Positions 42,864 through 51,634 of a DNA stretch of 64,000 bases are shown here, piece by piece. The notes under the pieces were generated by a model. It was not told the DNA's origin. It was given only the letters and a program-made list of their open reading frames with translations, and did not search any database. Within the stretch, counting starts at the first letter, position 1; each line of letters starts with the position of its first letter. The stretch is from Lentzea jiangxiensis (GTDB lineage: Bacteria > Actinomycetota > Actinomycetes > Mycobacteriales > Pseudonocardiaceae), in assembly GCF_900104175.1 (NCBI RefSeq), contig NZ_FNIX01000017.1:88935-152934 (forward strand), written 5' to 3'. The translations under genes and the position numbers were made by a program.

Positions 42864-45800
42864 ATGATGTTCTCCATGGACGTGATGGAGGCTTTCTCAC
42901 CGGCGACCAGGCAGTGGTTCGCCGGGGCCTTCGCCGCGCCCACCCAGGCGCAGACAGGTGCGTGGGCGGCCGCGGCGGCGGGCGAGCACGCGCTGGTCAT
43001 CGCCCCGACGGGCTCGGGCAAGACGCTGGCCGCGTTCCTGTGGGCGCTCGACCGGCTGGCCGCCTCCCCCGTGCCCGAGGAGCCGAAGCGGCGCTGCCGC
43101 GTGCTCTACGTGTCGCCGTTGAAGGCGCTGGCGGTGGACGTCGAGCGGAACCTGCGGGCTCCCCTGGCCGGCATCCGGCAGGCCGCGCACCGCCTGGGGC
43201 TCGCGGAACCGTCGATCGCGGTCGGCATGAGGACGGGCGACACGTCGCCGGAGGAGCGGCGGGCGTTCGGGCGCACTCCCCCGGACGTGCTGGTCACGAC
43301 GCCGGAGTCGTTGTTCCTGCTGCTCACGTCGTCGGCGCGCGAGTCGTTGCGCGGCGTGGAGACGGTGATCGTCGACGAGGTGCACGCGGTCGCGGGCACC
43401 AAGCGCGGCGGGCACCTGGCGCTGTCACTCGAAAGGCTGGACGCGCTGCTGGAGCGGCCGGCGCAGCGGATCGGGCTGTCGGCGACGGTGCGGCCGGTCG
43501 AGGAGATCGGCACCTTCCTCGCCGGTGGGCGGCCGGTGTCGGTCGTGCAGCCGAAGACGCCCAAGACCATCCAGGTCGAGGTCGAGGTGCCGGTCGAGGA
43601 CATGACGGTGCTCGGCCAGCCCACGGGTGAGGTGTCGGGTTCGGCCGCCGGTGCCGAGCAGCGCACCTCCATCTGGCCGTCGGTCGAGGCACGGGTGCTG
43701 GAGCTGGTGCGCGCGCACCGGTCGACGATCGTCTTCGCGAACTCGCGGCGGCTCGCCGAAAGGCTGACGGCGCGCCTCAACGAGCTCGCCGAGGAAGCCG
43801 CCGAGCCGGAGTCCTTCCCCGCCGAGGCCATCGGCCAGGCGGGGATGACGGTGCAGAAGACCGCGTCGGTCGCCCGCGCCCACCACGGGTCGATGTCGCG
43901 GGAGCAGCGCACCGCCGTCGAGGAGGACCTGAAGTCCGGGCGGCTGCCGTGCGTGGTGGCGACGTCCTCGCTGGAGCTGGGCATCGACATGGGCGCGGTC
44001 GACCTGGTGGTGCAGGTGGAGGCGCCGCCGTCGGTCGCGTCCGGGCTGCAGCGCGTCGGCCGCGCGGGCCACCAGGTGGGCGCGATCTCGCGGGGCGTCA
44101 TGTTCCCGAAGTTCCGCGGCGACCTGGTGTCGTGCGCGGTGGTGGCGGAACGGATGCAGAACGGCGGGATCGAGGCCGTCCGGTTCCCGCGCAACCCGCT
44201 CGACGTGCTGGCGCAGCACGTCGTGGCGATGGTGGCGATGGAGACGTGGACGGTCGAGGACCTGACGGCGCTGGTGCGGCGGGCGGCGCCGTTCGCCGGG
44301 CTGCCGGACTCCGCGCTGAACGCGGTGCTGGACATGCTGTCCGGGCGGTACCCGTCCGAGGAGTTCGGCGAGCTGCGGCCGCGCATCACGTGGGACCGGG
44401 TGAACTCCGAGCTGCGCGGGCGTCCCGGGTCGCAGCGGCTGGCGGTCACCTCCGGCGGCACGATCCCCGACCGGGGGCTGTTCGCGGTCATGACGCCGCC
44501 GTCGGAGAACGGTCCGGGCTCGCGCGTCGGCGAGCTCGACGAGGAGATGGTCTACGAGTCCCGCGTCGGCGACACGTTCCTGCTCGGCACGTCGTCGTGG
44601 CGGGTCGAGGACATCACGCACGACCGGGTGATCGTGGTGCCCGCGCCGGGCCAGCCCGCGCGGATGCCGTTCTGGAAGGGCGACGCTCCCGGCCGCCCGC
44701 TCGAACTGGGCCGCGCGATGGGCAGGTTCCTCCGCGAGATGTCCACGATGGACGACGCGGCGGCCAGGGAACGGGCGGCGTCCGCGGGCCTGGACGCGTG
44801 GGCGACGGACAACCTGCTCGCGTACCTGGCCGAGCAGCGCGAGGCCACGAGGCACGTCCCGAACGACAGGACCGTTCTGGTGGAACGGTTCCGCGACGAG
44901 CTGGGCGACTGGCGGCTCGTCGTGCACTCCCCCTTCGGCGCCCAGGTCAACGCGCCGTGGGCGCTGGCGATCGCCGCACGCCTGCGTGAGCGGCGTGGCG
45001 TCGAGGTGCAGGCCGCGCACTCCGACGACGGCATCGTCCTGCGGCTGCCCGACACGCTCGACCACGACGGCGCGGAGGTCACGGCGAGCGCCGAGGACGT
45101 GCTGCTCGACCCGGAGGAGGTCGAGCAGATCGTGGTCGCGGAGGTGGGCGGCTCGGCGTTGTTCGCGGCCCGGTTCCGCGAGTGCGCCTCCCGGTCGCTG
45201 CTGCTGCCCCGCCGCGACCCGAAGCGCCGCACCCCGCTGTGGCAGCAGCGGCAGCGCTCGGCGCAGCTGCTGTCGGTGGCGGCGAAGTACGAGAGCTTCC
45301 CGGTGGTCCTGGAAGCGATGCGCGAATGCCTGCAGGACGTCTACGACGTGCCCGGCCTCCGCGAGCTGATGGCGGACGTCCGCGCCCGCAAGGTGCGCGT
45401 GGTCGAGGTGGAGACGCCGTCTCCGTCGCCGTTCGCACGCAGCCTGCTCTTCGGGTACGTGGGCATGTTCCTCTACGAGGCGGACACGCCGCTGGCGGAA
45501 CGGCGGGCGGCCGCGCTGTCGCTCGACTCGACACTGCTCGCGGAGCTGCTCGGCTCGGAGGCGATCCGCGAGCTGCTCGACCCGGAGGTCGTGGCCGAGG
45601 TCGAGCTCAGCCTGCGGCGCCTCTCCGAGGACCGCCGCCCCCGCCACGCCGAGGACACCGCGGACCTGTTGCGGTTCCTGGGAGATCTGTCCGACGCGGA
45701 GGCGCTCGAACGCGGTGTGCCCCGCGAGTGGCTCGACGAGCTGGTGGCCGAGCGCCGGGCGATCCGCGTCCGCATCGCCGGCGAGGAACGCACGATCACG

Positions 45801-47420
45801 ATCGAGGACGCGGGCCGGGTGCGGGACGCGCTCGGCGTCGCCCTGCCGGTCGGCGTCCCGGAGGCGTTCACCGAGCCGGTCGCCGATCCGCTGGGTGATC
45901 TGCTCAGCCGCTACGCCCGCACGCACGGGCCGTTCCCCGCCATGGAACCCGCCGCCCGCTTCGGCCTGGGCGTGGCCGTGGTGACGGGTGTCCTGGAACG
46001 CATGGCCGCCACGGGGCGGTTGGTCCGCGGTGAGCTCCGTCCCGGCGGCACGCACACCGAGTACTGCGACGCGGACGTGCTGCGCCGTCTGCGCCGTGCG
46101 TCGCTGGCCCGGCTGCGCTCCGAGGTGGAGCCGGTCGAACCCGCGGCGCTGGGCCGGTTCCTGCCGCAGTGGCACGGCCTGGGCCGCCGGCTGCGTTCGG
46201 CGCCGACGGTCGACGACGTGTTCTCGGTCGTGGAACAGCTCGCCGGAGCGCCGCTTCCGGCCAGTGCGCTGGAGTCGCTGCTCTTCCCCGCGCGGCTGCC
46301 GGGCTACTACCCGGCGCTGCTCGACGAGCTGACGGCGTCCGGGGAGGTGACGTGGACGGGGTGCGGCGCACTGGCCGGTGGCGACGGCTGGGTCGCCCTC
46401 GCCCCGACCGACGTGGCCGACCTGCTGCTGCCCGACCTGGTGCCGGAGTCGATCCCGGAGTCGCCACTGCACACCGCCGTGCTGGAGGCGTTGTCCGGCG
46501 GGGCGCTGTTCTTCCGGCAGGTCGTCGACAGGGCGTCGGTGTCCGTGACGTGCACGGACAAGGAGGTCGTCGGCACCCTGTGGGACCTGGTGTGGGCAGG
46601 ACTGGTCACGAACGACACCTTGTCGCCGTTGCGCGCGCTGGTGTCCGGTGGCGGTGCGGCCCACAAGGCTCGCCGCAGTGCACCGCGCGGCCGCTACACC
46701 CGGCTGCGCGCCGCACGCCCGGACATGCCGTCCCGCACGGGCCCGCCGACCGCCGCCGGTCGCTGGTCCCTGGCGGTGCGGCCCGCGGAGGACCCGACCC
46801 GCCGGGCCCACGCCCGCGCCGAGGCCTTCCTGGAACGCCACGGCGTGCTGACCAGGGGCGCCCTGGACACCGAACGCGTGACGGGCGGCTTCAGCGGCGT
46901 TTACAAGGTGCTGCGGGCAATGGAGGAGTCGGGCCAGGTCATCCGCGGCTACGTCGTCGAGGGCCTGGGCGCCGCCCAGTTCGCGGCGCGGGGTGCGGTG
47001 GACCGCCTGCGGGCGTTGTCCCGCCCTCCCGGCCAGCCGCTGCAGGACGACCAGGCCGCGGTGGTGCTCGCCGCCGCAGACCCCGCCCAGCCCTACGGAG
47101 CCGCTCTGGCGTGGCCGGATCCGCTGGGCGAGGGCAAGCACAGGCCGGCCCGCAAGGCCGGCGCGCTGGCGGTGCTCGTCGACGGCACCCCGGCGCTCTA
47201 CGTGGAGAGAGGAGGCAAATCGCTGCTGTCGTTCACCGACGACGACCCGACCCTGCGCACCGCCGCGAACGCCCTGAGCAGGGCGGTCCGCGACGGCTGG
47301 CTGGGCCAGCTGGCGGTCCAGCGAGCCGACGGCGAGGTCGCACTCACCTCGCACCTGGCGACGGTCCTGCAAGAGGCCGGTTTCCGCGCCACACCCAAGG
47401 GTCTGCGCCTGCGGGCCTGA
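42864..47420 (+). CDS. lhr: Lhr-type large ATP-dependent helicase
   Basis: A 3'-5' superfamily 2 helicase of about 1518 residues, the full length of bacterial Lhr. N-terminal motor motifs are APTGSGKTLAAFLWALDRL (I), PLKALAVD (Ia), VTTPESLFLLL (Ib), DEVHAVAGTKRGGH (II), LSATVRP (III), VATSSLELGIDMGAVDLVVQ (V) and QRVGRAGHQ (VI). A winged-helix and the Lhr-core domain follow, then the long Lhr C-terminal domain. In mycobacteria Lhr acts in DNA repair. The exact start is uncertain: ATG 42864, 42867 or 42876 are all in frame before EAFSPATRQWFAGAF. Confidence 0.95.
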   Translation: MMFSMDVMEAFSPATRQWFAGAFAAPTQAQTGAWAAAAAGEHALVIAPTGSGKTLAAFLWALDRLAASPVPEEPKRRCRVLYVSPLKALAVDVERNLRAPLAGIRQAAHRLGLAEPSIAVGMRTGDTSPEERRAFGRTPPDVLVTTPESLFLLLTSSARESLRGVETVIVDEVHAVAGTKRGGHLALSLERLDALLERPAQRIGLSATVRPVEEIGTFLAGGRPVSVVQPKTPKTIQVEVEVPVEDMTVLGQPTGEVSGSAAGAEQRTSIWPSVEARVLELVRAHRSTIVFANSRRLAERLTARLNELAEEAAEPESFPAEAIGQAGMTVQKTASVARAHHGSMSREQRTAVEEDLKSGRLPCVVATSSLELGIDMGAVDLVVQVEAPPSVASGLQRVGRAGHQVGAISRGVMFPKFRGDLVSCAVVAERMQNGGIEAVRFPRNPLDVLAQHVVAMVAMETWTVEDLTALVRRAAPFAGLPDSALNAVLDMLSGRYPSEEFGELRPRITWDRVNSELRGRPGSQRLAVTSGGTIPDRGLFAVMTPPSENGPGSRVGELDEEMVYESRVGDTFLLGTSSWRVEDITHDRVIVVPAPGQPARMPFWKGDAPGRPLELGRAMGRFLREMSTMDDAAARERAASAGLDAWATDNLLAYLAEQREATRHVPNDRTVLVERFRDELGDWRLVVHSPFGAQVNAPWALAIAARLRERRGVEVQAAHSDDGIVLRLPDTLDHDGAEVTASAEDVLLDPEEVEQIVVAEVGGSALFAARFRECASRSLLLPRRDPKRRTPLWQQRQRSAQLLSVAAKYESFPVVLEAMRECLQDVYDVPGLRELMADVRARKVRVVEVETPSPSPFARSLLFGYVGMFLYEADTPLAERRAAALSLDSTLLAELLGSEAIRELLDPEVVAEVELSLRRLSEDRRPRHAEDTADLLRFLGDLSDAEALERGVPREWLDELVAERRAIRVRIAGEERTITIEDAGRVRDALGVALPVGVPEAFTEPVADPLGDLLSRYARTHGPFPAMEPAARFGLGVAVVTGVLERMAATGRLVRGELRPGGTHTEYCDADVLRRLRRASLARLRSEVEPVEPAALGRFLPQWHGLGRRLRSAPTVDDVFSVVEQLAGAPLPASALESLLFPARLPGYYPALLDELTASGEVTWTGCGALAGGDGWVALAPTDVADLLLPDLVPESIPESPLHTAVLEALSGGALFFRQVVDRASVSVTCTDKEVVGTLWDLVWAGLVTNDTLSPLRALVSGGGAAHKARRSAPRGRYTRLRAARPDMPSRTGPPTAAGRWSLAVRPAEDPTRRAHARAEAFLERHGVLTRGALDTERVTGGFSGVYKVLRAMEESGQVIRGYVVEGLGAAQFAARGAVDRLRALSRPPGQPLQDDQAAVVLAAADPAQPYGAALAWPDPLGEGKHRPARKAGALAVLVDGTPALYVERGGKSLLSFTDDDPTLRTAANALSRAVRDGWLGQLAVQRADGEVALTSHLATVLQEAGFRATPKGLRLRA

Positions 47421-47448
47421 CCCGTGGACCGGGTTCGCGGTCCACGGG
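47421..47448 (+). terminator. Hairpin after lhr
   Basis: Perfect 10-bp stem CCCGTGGACC/GGTCCACGGG with an 8-nt loop, starting right after the stop codon. There is no T-run. Confidence 0.65.
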
Positions 47449-47777
47449 GGTGCCACGCGACGCCCGCACCTGTTGGCGTGGAGTGGCGTATGTGGTGGTG
47501 CGTAGCGGCGTTTCGGCAGCTCGGAGCCGACGGGTTCGGAGTTGGCGTGCCTGGTCCGGCACAACGGTCTCGGCGGTCCGAGGTCGCACACGGCCCGCGC
47601 CGGGGTTCGCGTCGCCGAGGTCTGCGCCGCCGAGGTCTGCGTCGCCGGCGCGATAGCCGTGACAGCCGGTCCGAGCCGGAGCCGGACATCGGGACGCGCG
47701 CCCGTGCTGCGGCTCCGGGACAAGATGTCGCCGCACCCGATCGGGAACCGGACCGCGGTGGTCCGGTCGCCCCGAGG
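47449..47777. other. Gene-free stretch between lhr and acdS
   Basis: No supported gene. A 15-bp unit (GTCGCCGAGGTCTGC, then GCCGCCGAGGTCTGC) is duplicated in tandem at 47611-47640; on the minus strand it reads ADLGGADLGDA, faintly like a pentapeptide repeat, but the frame has no continued similarity. No promoter or operator was recognised. Confidence 0.5.
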
Positions 47778-48764
47778 TCAGGCCGGGAAGAGCGAGCTGT
47801 AGGCGTTCAGCGCCGGCTGCCCGCCGAGGTGCGCGTAGAGGACCGTGGAGTCGCGGCTGATCTCGCCGGACGACACGAGGTGGATGAGGCCCGCGAGGGA
47901 CTTCCCCTCGTAGACCGGGTCGGTGATCATGCCTTCGAGGCTCGCCCCGAGGCGCATGGCCTCCACAGTGGACTCGTCGGCGATGCCGTAGGTGCCGGCG
48001 TGGAAGCGGTCGTCGAGGAGGACGTCCTCTTCGGACACCGTGACCTCGCGGAGCTTCGCGGTGTTGTGCGCGATGCGGGTGATCTGGGCGAGGGTCTCGG
48101 CGGGCTTGGCCGAGGCGTCGATGCCGAGCACGCGGCGGTTGGTGTCGTTCGCGAAGCCCGCGACCATGCCCGCCTGGGTGCTGCCGGTGACCGAGCAGAC
48201 GATGACGGTGTCGAAGAAGACGCCGAACTGTTCCTCCTGCCGGCGGACCTCGTCGGCCCACGAGGCGAAGCCCATGCCGCCCAGCGGGTGGTCGGAGGCG
48301 CCGGCGGGGATCGGGTACGGCTTGCCGCCGGAGGCGCGGACCTCCTCGATCGCCTGTTCCCAGGCGGGTTTGACGCCGATGCCGAACTCGGCGTCCACGA
48401 GGCGGACTTCGGCTCCCATCATGCGGCTGAGCAGGATGTTGCCGACGCGGTCGCTGCCGACGTCGGACCACTCGACCCAGCTCTCCTGCACCAGCACGGC
48501 CTTCAGGCCGGCCCGCGCGGCGGCGGCCGCGACCTGGCGGGTGTGGTTGGACTGGATGCCGCCGATCGACACGAGGGTGTCGCAGCCGGTGGCGAGCGCG
48601 TCGGCGACGAGGTACTCGAGCTTGCGGGTCTTGTTGCCGCCGTAGGCGAGGCCGGAGTTGCAGTCCTCGCGCTTCGCCCAGACCGCGGCGCCGCCGAGGT
48701 GGGCCGTCAGGCGGTCGAGGCGGTGGACGGGCGAAGGGCCGAAGAGCAGCGGGAATCTGTTCAC
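47778..48764 (-). CDS. acdS: 1-aminocyclopropane-1-carboxylate deaminase
   Basis: PLP enzyme that breaks the ethylene precursor ACC into 2-oxobutyrate and ammonia. The 328-residue protein matches true ACC deaminases along its length: AKREDCNSGLAYGGNKTRKL with PLP-Lys45, VSIGGIQSNHTRQVAAAAAR, YPIPAGASDHPLGGMGF, CSVTGSTQAGMVAGFA and VLYAHLGGQPALNAY. The GTG start overlaps the stop of the upstream GntR gene (GTGA), so enzyme and regulator are coupled. Such genes are typical of plant-associated actinomycetes. Confidence 0.92.
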   Translation of the reverse strand: MNRFPLLFGPSPVHRLDRLTAHLGGAAVWAKREDCNSGLAYGGNKTRKLEYLVADALATGCDTLVSIGGIQSNHTRQVAAAAARAGLKAVLVQESWVEWSDVGSDRVGNILLSRMMGAEVRLVDAEFGIGVKPAWEQAIEEVRASGGKPYPIPAGASDHPLGGMGFASWADEVRRQEEQFGVFFDTVIVCSVTGSTQAGMVAGFANDTNRRVLGIDASAKPAETLAQITRIAHNTAKLREVTVSEEDVLLDDRFHAGTYGIADESTVEAMRLGASLEGMITDPVYEGKSLAGLIHLVSSGEISRDSTVLYAHLGGQPALNAYSSLFPA

Positions 48765-49393
48765 AGTTCCTCCTTCAGGGTGCCCCAGTTCTCATCGACC
48801 AGGAGCGAGGCCTGTTCGTGGTCGCCTCGTTCGCACGCCTCGATGATCTGGTCGTGCTGCGTGACCGAGTGGCGGGCCTGCGGTGAGGAGAACCGGCTGT
48901 GCTCGGCGCGGCGGACCAGGGGCGTGTAGCGGTCGATGGTCGCGGCGACGGCGAAGTTGCCGCAGCGGTGGACGGCCACCGCGTGGAACTCGTCGTCGGC
49001 GGCCAGTGCCGCGACGGCGTCGTTGGCTTCGAGCGCCTTCTTGAAGGCCTCGTTCGCCGCGCGCATCGCGGCGATGTCCTCGGCCGGCATCTTCCGGAGG
49101 ACGGCGATGCCCACGGCGAGGGAGTGCATCGTCTGCACGACGACGAGCGCGTCGAGCACGGGCTCGGCTTCCAGCGCGGTGACGCGCGTGTACGCGTGCG
49201 GTTTGGTCTCGACGAGGCCCTCATCGGTCAGGGTCGCGAGCGCCTCGCGCACCGGTGTGCGGGACAGGCCTAGCCGCTCCGCCAGTTCGACGTCCTTGAT
49301 GGGCGTGCCCGGCTGGAGGTCGCCGCGCACGATCGCCGAGCGGATCTCGGCGGCCGCACGCTCCTTCAACGACCCATATCCAATATATTGCAT
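48761..49393 (-). CDS. GntR-family regulator (FCD type)
   Basis: A 210-residue regulator. The winged helix is at about residues 8-70 (SLKERAAAEIRSAIVRGDLQ, ELAERLGLSRTPVREALATL) and an all-helical FCD ligand domain follows, with likely metal-ligand histidines (EFHAVAVHRCGN). It heads the regulator-acdS pair and probably controls ACC use. An AT-rich palindrome covers codons 2-4, so self-repression at the start site is likely, and the transcript may be leaderless or nearly so. Confidence 0.9.
   Translation of the reverse strand: MQYIGYGSLKERAAAEIRSAIVRGDLQPGTPIKDVELAERLGLSRTPVREALATLTDEGLVETKPHAYTRVTALEAEPVLDALVVVQTMHSLAVGIAVLRKMPAEDIAAMRAANEAFKKALEANDAVAALAADDEFHAVAVHRCGNFAVAATIDRYTPLVRRAEHSRFSSPQARHSVTQHDQIIEACERGDHEQASLLVDENWGTLKEEL
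49381..49390. promoter_or_regulatory. AT-rich palindrome CAATATATTG across the GntR start
   Basis: A perfect 10-bp palindrome directly after the ATG of the GntR gene, flanked by CCCATATC and CATATCGGG, which extend it imperfectly to about 27 bp. It is related to the CCGATATATCGG sites elsewhere and is the best candidate to link that motif to a regulator. Confidence 0.6.
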
Positions 49394-49443
49394 ATCGGGA
49401 GCGTAGGTCCGAGGCCGGATGATCGCAACCTGGGCTTGATGAC

Positions 49444-49963
49444 ATGGCGATGCGCGACATCCGGCTCTTCGGCGACCCGGTGCCGACGAGTCCCGTCGAC
49501 CCTGTGACGCGGTTCGACCGCAACCTCGAAGGACTGGTCGCGGATTCGCTCGACACGGTCGAGCCGGACGGGCGCGCCGGGCTCGTGGCGCTGCGGATCG
49601 GCGTCGGCTGCGGGTGTTCAGCTACGACGTGCCGAAGAAGAGCGGCCGCCGGCGCGGGTACGTGATCAACCCGGAGATCGTGGGCTGCCGAAGAGACCCA
49701 GGACGGCGGCGAAGGATGTCTATCGGCGCCGGGACTGGCGCATCCGACCGTCCGCGCACAGGAGGCCGTCGTGCGCGGAGTCGATCTGCGCAACGAACCG
49801 GTCGTCGTGCGCGGGAGCGGGTTGACGGCTCGCTGCCCGCAGCACGAGACCGATCACCTGGACGGGAAGCTGCACCTGTCCCGCCTCACTCCCGAACTGC
49901 GGCGCAAGACGATGCGCGCGGCACGGGAGTCGGACCGCTGCCGAACCGGAACGGTGGTGCGGT
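49444..49963 (+). pseudogene. def: Broken peptide deformylase
   Basis: Deformylase-like pieces run in order but change frame. Residues MRDIRLFGDPVPTSPVDPVT and GRAGLVALRIGVG (degenerate motif 1, normally GLAAPQ) come first. After about 49612 the frame shifts to VFSYDVPKKSGRRRGYVINPEIVG. At about 49686 it returns to the first frame with AEETQDGGEGCLSAPGL (motif 2) and CPQHETDHLDGKLHLSRLTP (motif 3, HExxDH). A stop at 49663 interrupts the first frame. The two offsetting frameshifts plus the lost glutamine of motif 1 indicate a non-functional gene. Confidence 0.85.
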
Positions 49964-50524
49964 CTAGAAGGGCAGAGTCCGGCCGAGCACCGCGAACGGG
50001 CGCGGGTCACCGGTGAACTGGTAGTGCCTCAGCACGTCGAGGAAGCCGACGCGGCGGTAGAGCTTCCACGCCTTGCTGGGACCTTCGGGCGTGGACAGCA
50101 GCACGTGCGAGGACTTCACGCCTTCCATGAGCCTGCGCAGCAGGTCCTCACCGAGGCCACGGCCCTGGGCGCGCGGCAGCACGTGCAGTTCGGTCAGCTC
50201 GAAGTAGTCGGAGAGCCATTCGTCGACGACCGGGGGCGGCGAGACCTGCATCAGCCCGCGCCGCACCTGCTCGTGCCACCACTGGCCGGCCGCGCCGCGG
50301 TAGCCGTAGCCGATGCCGACGAGCTCGTCCTGCTCCCCCAGCGCGACGACGCAGCGCCAGTCCTCGCGCATCATGTGCGCCAGCCACATCGGGGCGCGCT
50401 GCTCGACGGTGCCGGGCGGGTAGTTCATCGCCGTCACGTACAGCGCGAGCGCTTCGCCCAGCCGCGCGTTGAGCTCGGTGGTGGTCAGCTCGACGATGCG
50501 CTCCACGCGCGGCGAGGCCGTCAT
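49964..50524 (-). CDS. GNAT-family N-acetyltransferase
   Basis: A 186-residue acetyltransferase. The acetyl-CoA binding loop is LHVLPRAQGRGLGEDLLRRL, with C-terminal strand WKLYRRVGFLDVLRHYQF. The substrate is unknown. It starts at ATG 50524, overlapping the stop of the upstream YbaK gene (ATGA). Its 3' end abuts the deformylase pseudogene on the other strand. Confidence 0.88.
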   Translation of the reverse strand: MTASPRVERIVELTTTELNARLGEALALYVTAMNYPPGTVEQRAPMWLAHMMREDWRCVVALGEQDELVGIGYGYRGAAGQWWHEQVRRGLMQVSPPPVVDEWLSDYFELTELHVLPRAQGRGLGEDLLRRLMEGVKSSHVLLSTPEGPSKAWKLYRRVGFLDVLRHYQFTGDPRPFAVLGRTLPF

Positions 50525-51009
50525 GCCGACACCACCGCTACGCGGCCGCCCGTCAGGGCGACGAGATCAGCGAAGGTCGTGGGGTAGACGGCGTGCGGGT
50601 GGCCCGCGGCCGCCCAGATCTCCTCGTAGCCGGACAGCGCCTCGTCCACGAGGGTCTCGATCGGCGCCGGGTGCCCGACCGGCGACACCCCGCCGATCAC
50701 CTGGCCCGTGTGCTCGCGGACGAACTCCGGGTCGGCGCGCTTCACGGCGTCCGCTCCGACCAGTTCGGCGACCAGTGACGTGTCCGCGCGGTGGGCGCCC
50801 GACGTCAGCACCAGCAACGGGGCCGCCTCGCCGTCGCGCACCGCGGCGAACAGCAGGCTGTTCGCGATCGCGCCCACTCGCACACCGACCGCCTCGGCCG
50901 CGGCCGCCGCGGTCCGCACGGCGTCCGGCAGCACGACGATGCGTTCTGCGGTGGCGGGCGGCAGGGCTTCCGCCACTTTGCGGATTCCGGGGTGTTCGAG
51001 CGCGCTCAC
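50521..51009 (-). CDS. YbaK/EbsC-family aminoacyl-tRNA deacylase-like protein
   Basis: A 162-residue YbaK-fold protein that may hydrolyse mischarged tRNAs (prolyl/cysteinyl type). Conserved segments are GVRVGAIANSLLF, LVLTSGAHRADTSLVAELVG, VKRADPEFVREHTGQVIGGV and SPVGHPAPIETLVDEAL; the lysine of AVKRADPEFV is the usual catalytic-site residue. Start GTG at 51009. Operon with the acetyltransferase. Confidence 0.9.
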   Translation of the reverse strand: MSALEHPGIRKVAEALPPATAERIVVLPDAVRTAAAAAEAVGVRVGAIANSLLFAAVRDGEAAPLLVLTSGAHRADTSLVAELVGADAVKRADPEFVREHTGQVIGGVSPVGHPAPIETLVDEALSGYEEIWAAAGHPHAVYPTTFADLVALTGGRVAVVSA

Positions 51010-51091
51010 GTCATCAATCAGACCACGACTCACGCCCACGTGGTGGGCCGGGTTGAGGAATCCATCGGCCGGGAGCTACGCTGACGGGGAC

Positions 51092-51107
51092 TCGAACATG
51101 TGTTCGA
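51092..51107. promoter_or_regulatory. LexA (SOS) box upstream of the HEPN operon
   Basis: TCGAACATGTGTTCGA is a perfect palindrome and exact SOS consensus, extended by AC/GT on each side. It lies 107 bp before the HEPN start and 82 bp before the divergent YbaK gene. Confidence 0.9.
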
Positions 51108-51119
51108 GTCTCACCATGC

Positions 51120-51156
51120 CTCGGAGGTGGGGTGGGGGAAGCACCCCACCTCCGAG
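51120..51156 (+). other. Leader hairpin between SOS box and HEPN gene
   Basis: A perfect 15-bp stem (CTCGGAGGTGGGGTG with its complement) and 7-nt loop lie in the expected 5' leader. It may attenuate transcription. An in-frame ATG at 51117 would make the hairpin coding, but the ATG at 51215 has the better ribosome site. Confidence 0.55.
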
Positions 51157-51214
51157 AGCCGCCGGCTTCCCCTCGGCGGTGGACGTCGTTGACCGACGCC
51201 ACGAGGAGGCCGAG

Positions 51215-51634
51215 ATGACAGCTGAGATTTCGAGTCCGGCAGCCTTCCCCGTTCCGTTGCCCCCCGCGTCCGCGCTCACCCTGCTGCAGCAGGCCCGCGA
51301 CTCGCTCGCCGAGTCGGAGCGCACGCCCGAACCCCCTGAGCGGTTCGCGACCGCCTACCTCGCCGCGTTGCGGGCTGCCGCCGCGGTGCTCGCTCTGCGC
51401 GGACGGCCCCATCGCGGGCGTTCGCGGCCGACCAGTGCCTGGGTGCTGCTGTCCGCGATCGCGCCGGAGATGGGCGAGTGGGCCGCGTTCTTCGCGTCGT
51501 GGTCGTCAACACGGGCCGCTGTGCTCGCCGGGATCACCCGGCACGTCAACGCGCGCACGGCCGACGATCTGGTTCGTCAGACCACTCTGTTCGTGATGCT
51601 CGTCGACCGTGTGATGAGCGAGGCGAAGCGGTGA
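51215..51634 (+). CDS. SAV_6107-family HEPN-domain protein
   Basis: A 139-residue helical HEPN-like protein (ASALTLLQQARDSLAESERT, RFATAYLAALRAAAAVLALR, SAWVLLSAIAPEMGEWAAFF). The family is found near SOS-induced polymerase genes in Actinobacteria; the classic HEPN RNase motif Rx4-6H is not evident. The ATG at 51215 follows GAGGAGG. The perfect LexA box upstream predicts DNA-damage induction. It is coupled to the next gene by GTGA. Confidence 0.85.
   Translation: MTAEISSPAAFPVPLPPASALTLLQQARDSLAESERTPEPPERFATAYLAALRAAAAVLALRGRPHRGRSRPTSAWVLLSAIAPEMGEWAAFFASWSSTRAAVLAGITRHVNARTADDLVRQTTLFVMLVDRVMSEAKR

Noticed and set aside
47611..47640. Pentapeptide-repeat-like gene on the minus strand
   Set aside because: Only two tandem 15-bp units give ADLGG-type repeats and flanking sequence has no continuing repeat.
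43425..47723. A 1432-codon open frame on the minus strand opposite lhr
   Set aside because: Pure antisense shadow of the Lhr helicase with no motifs and skewed composition.
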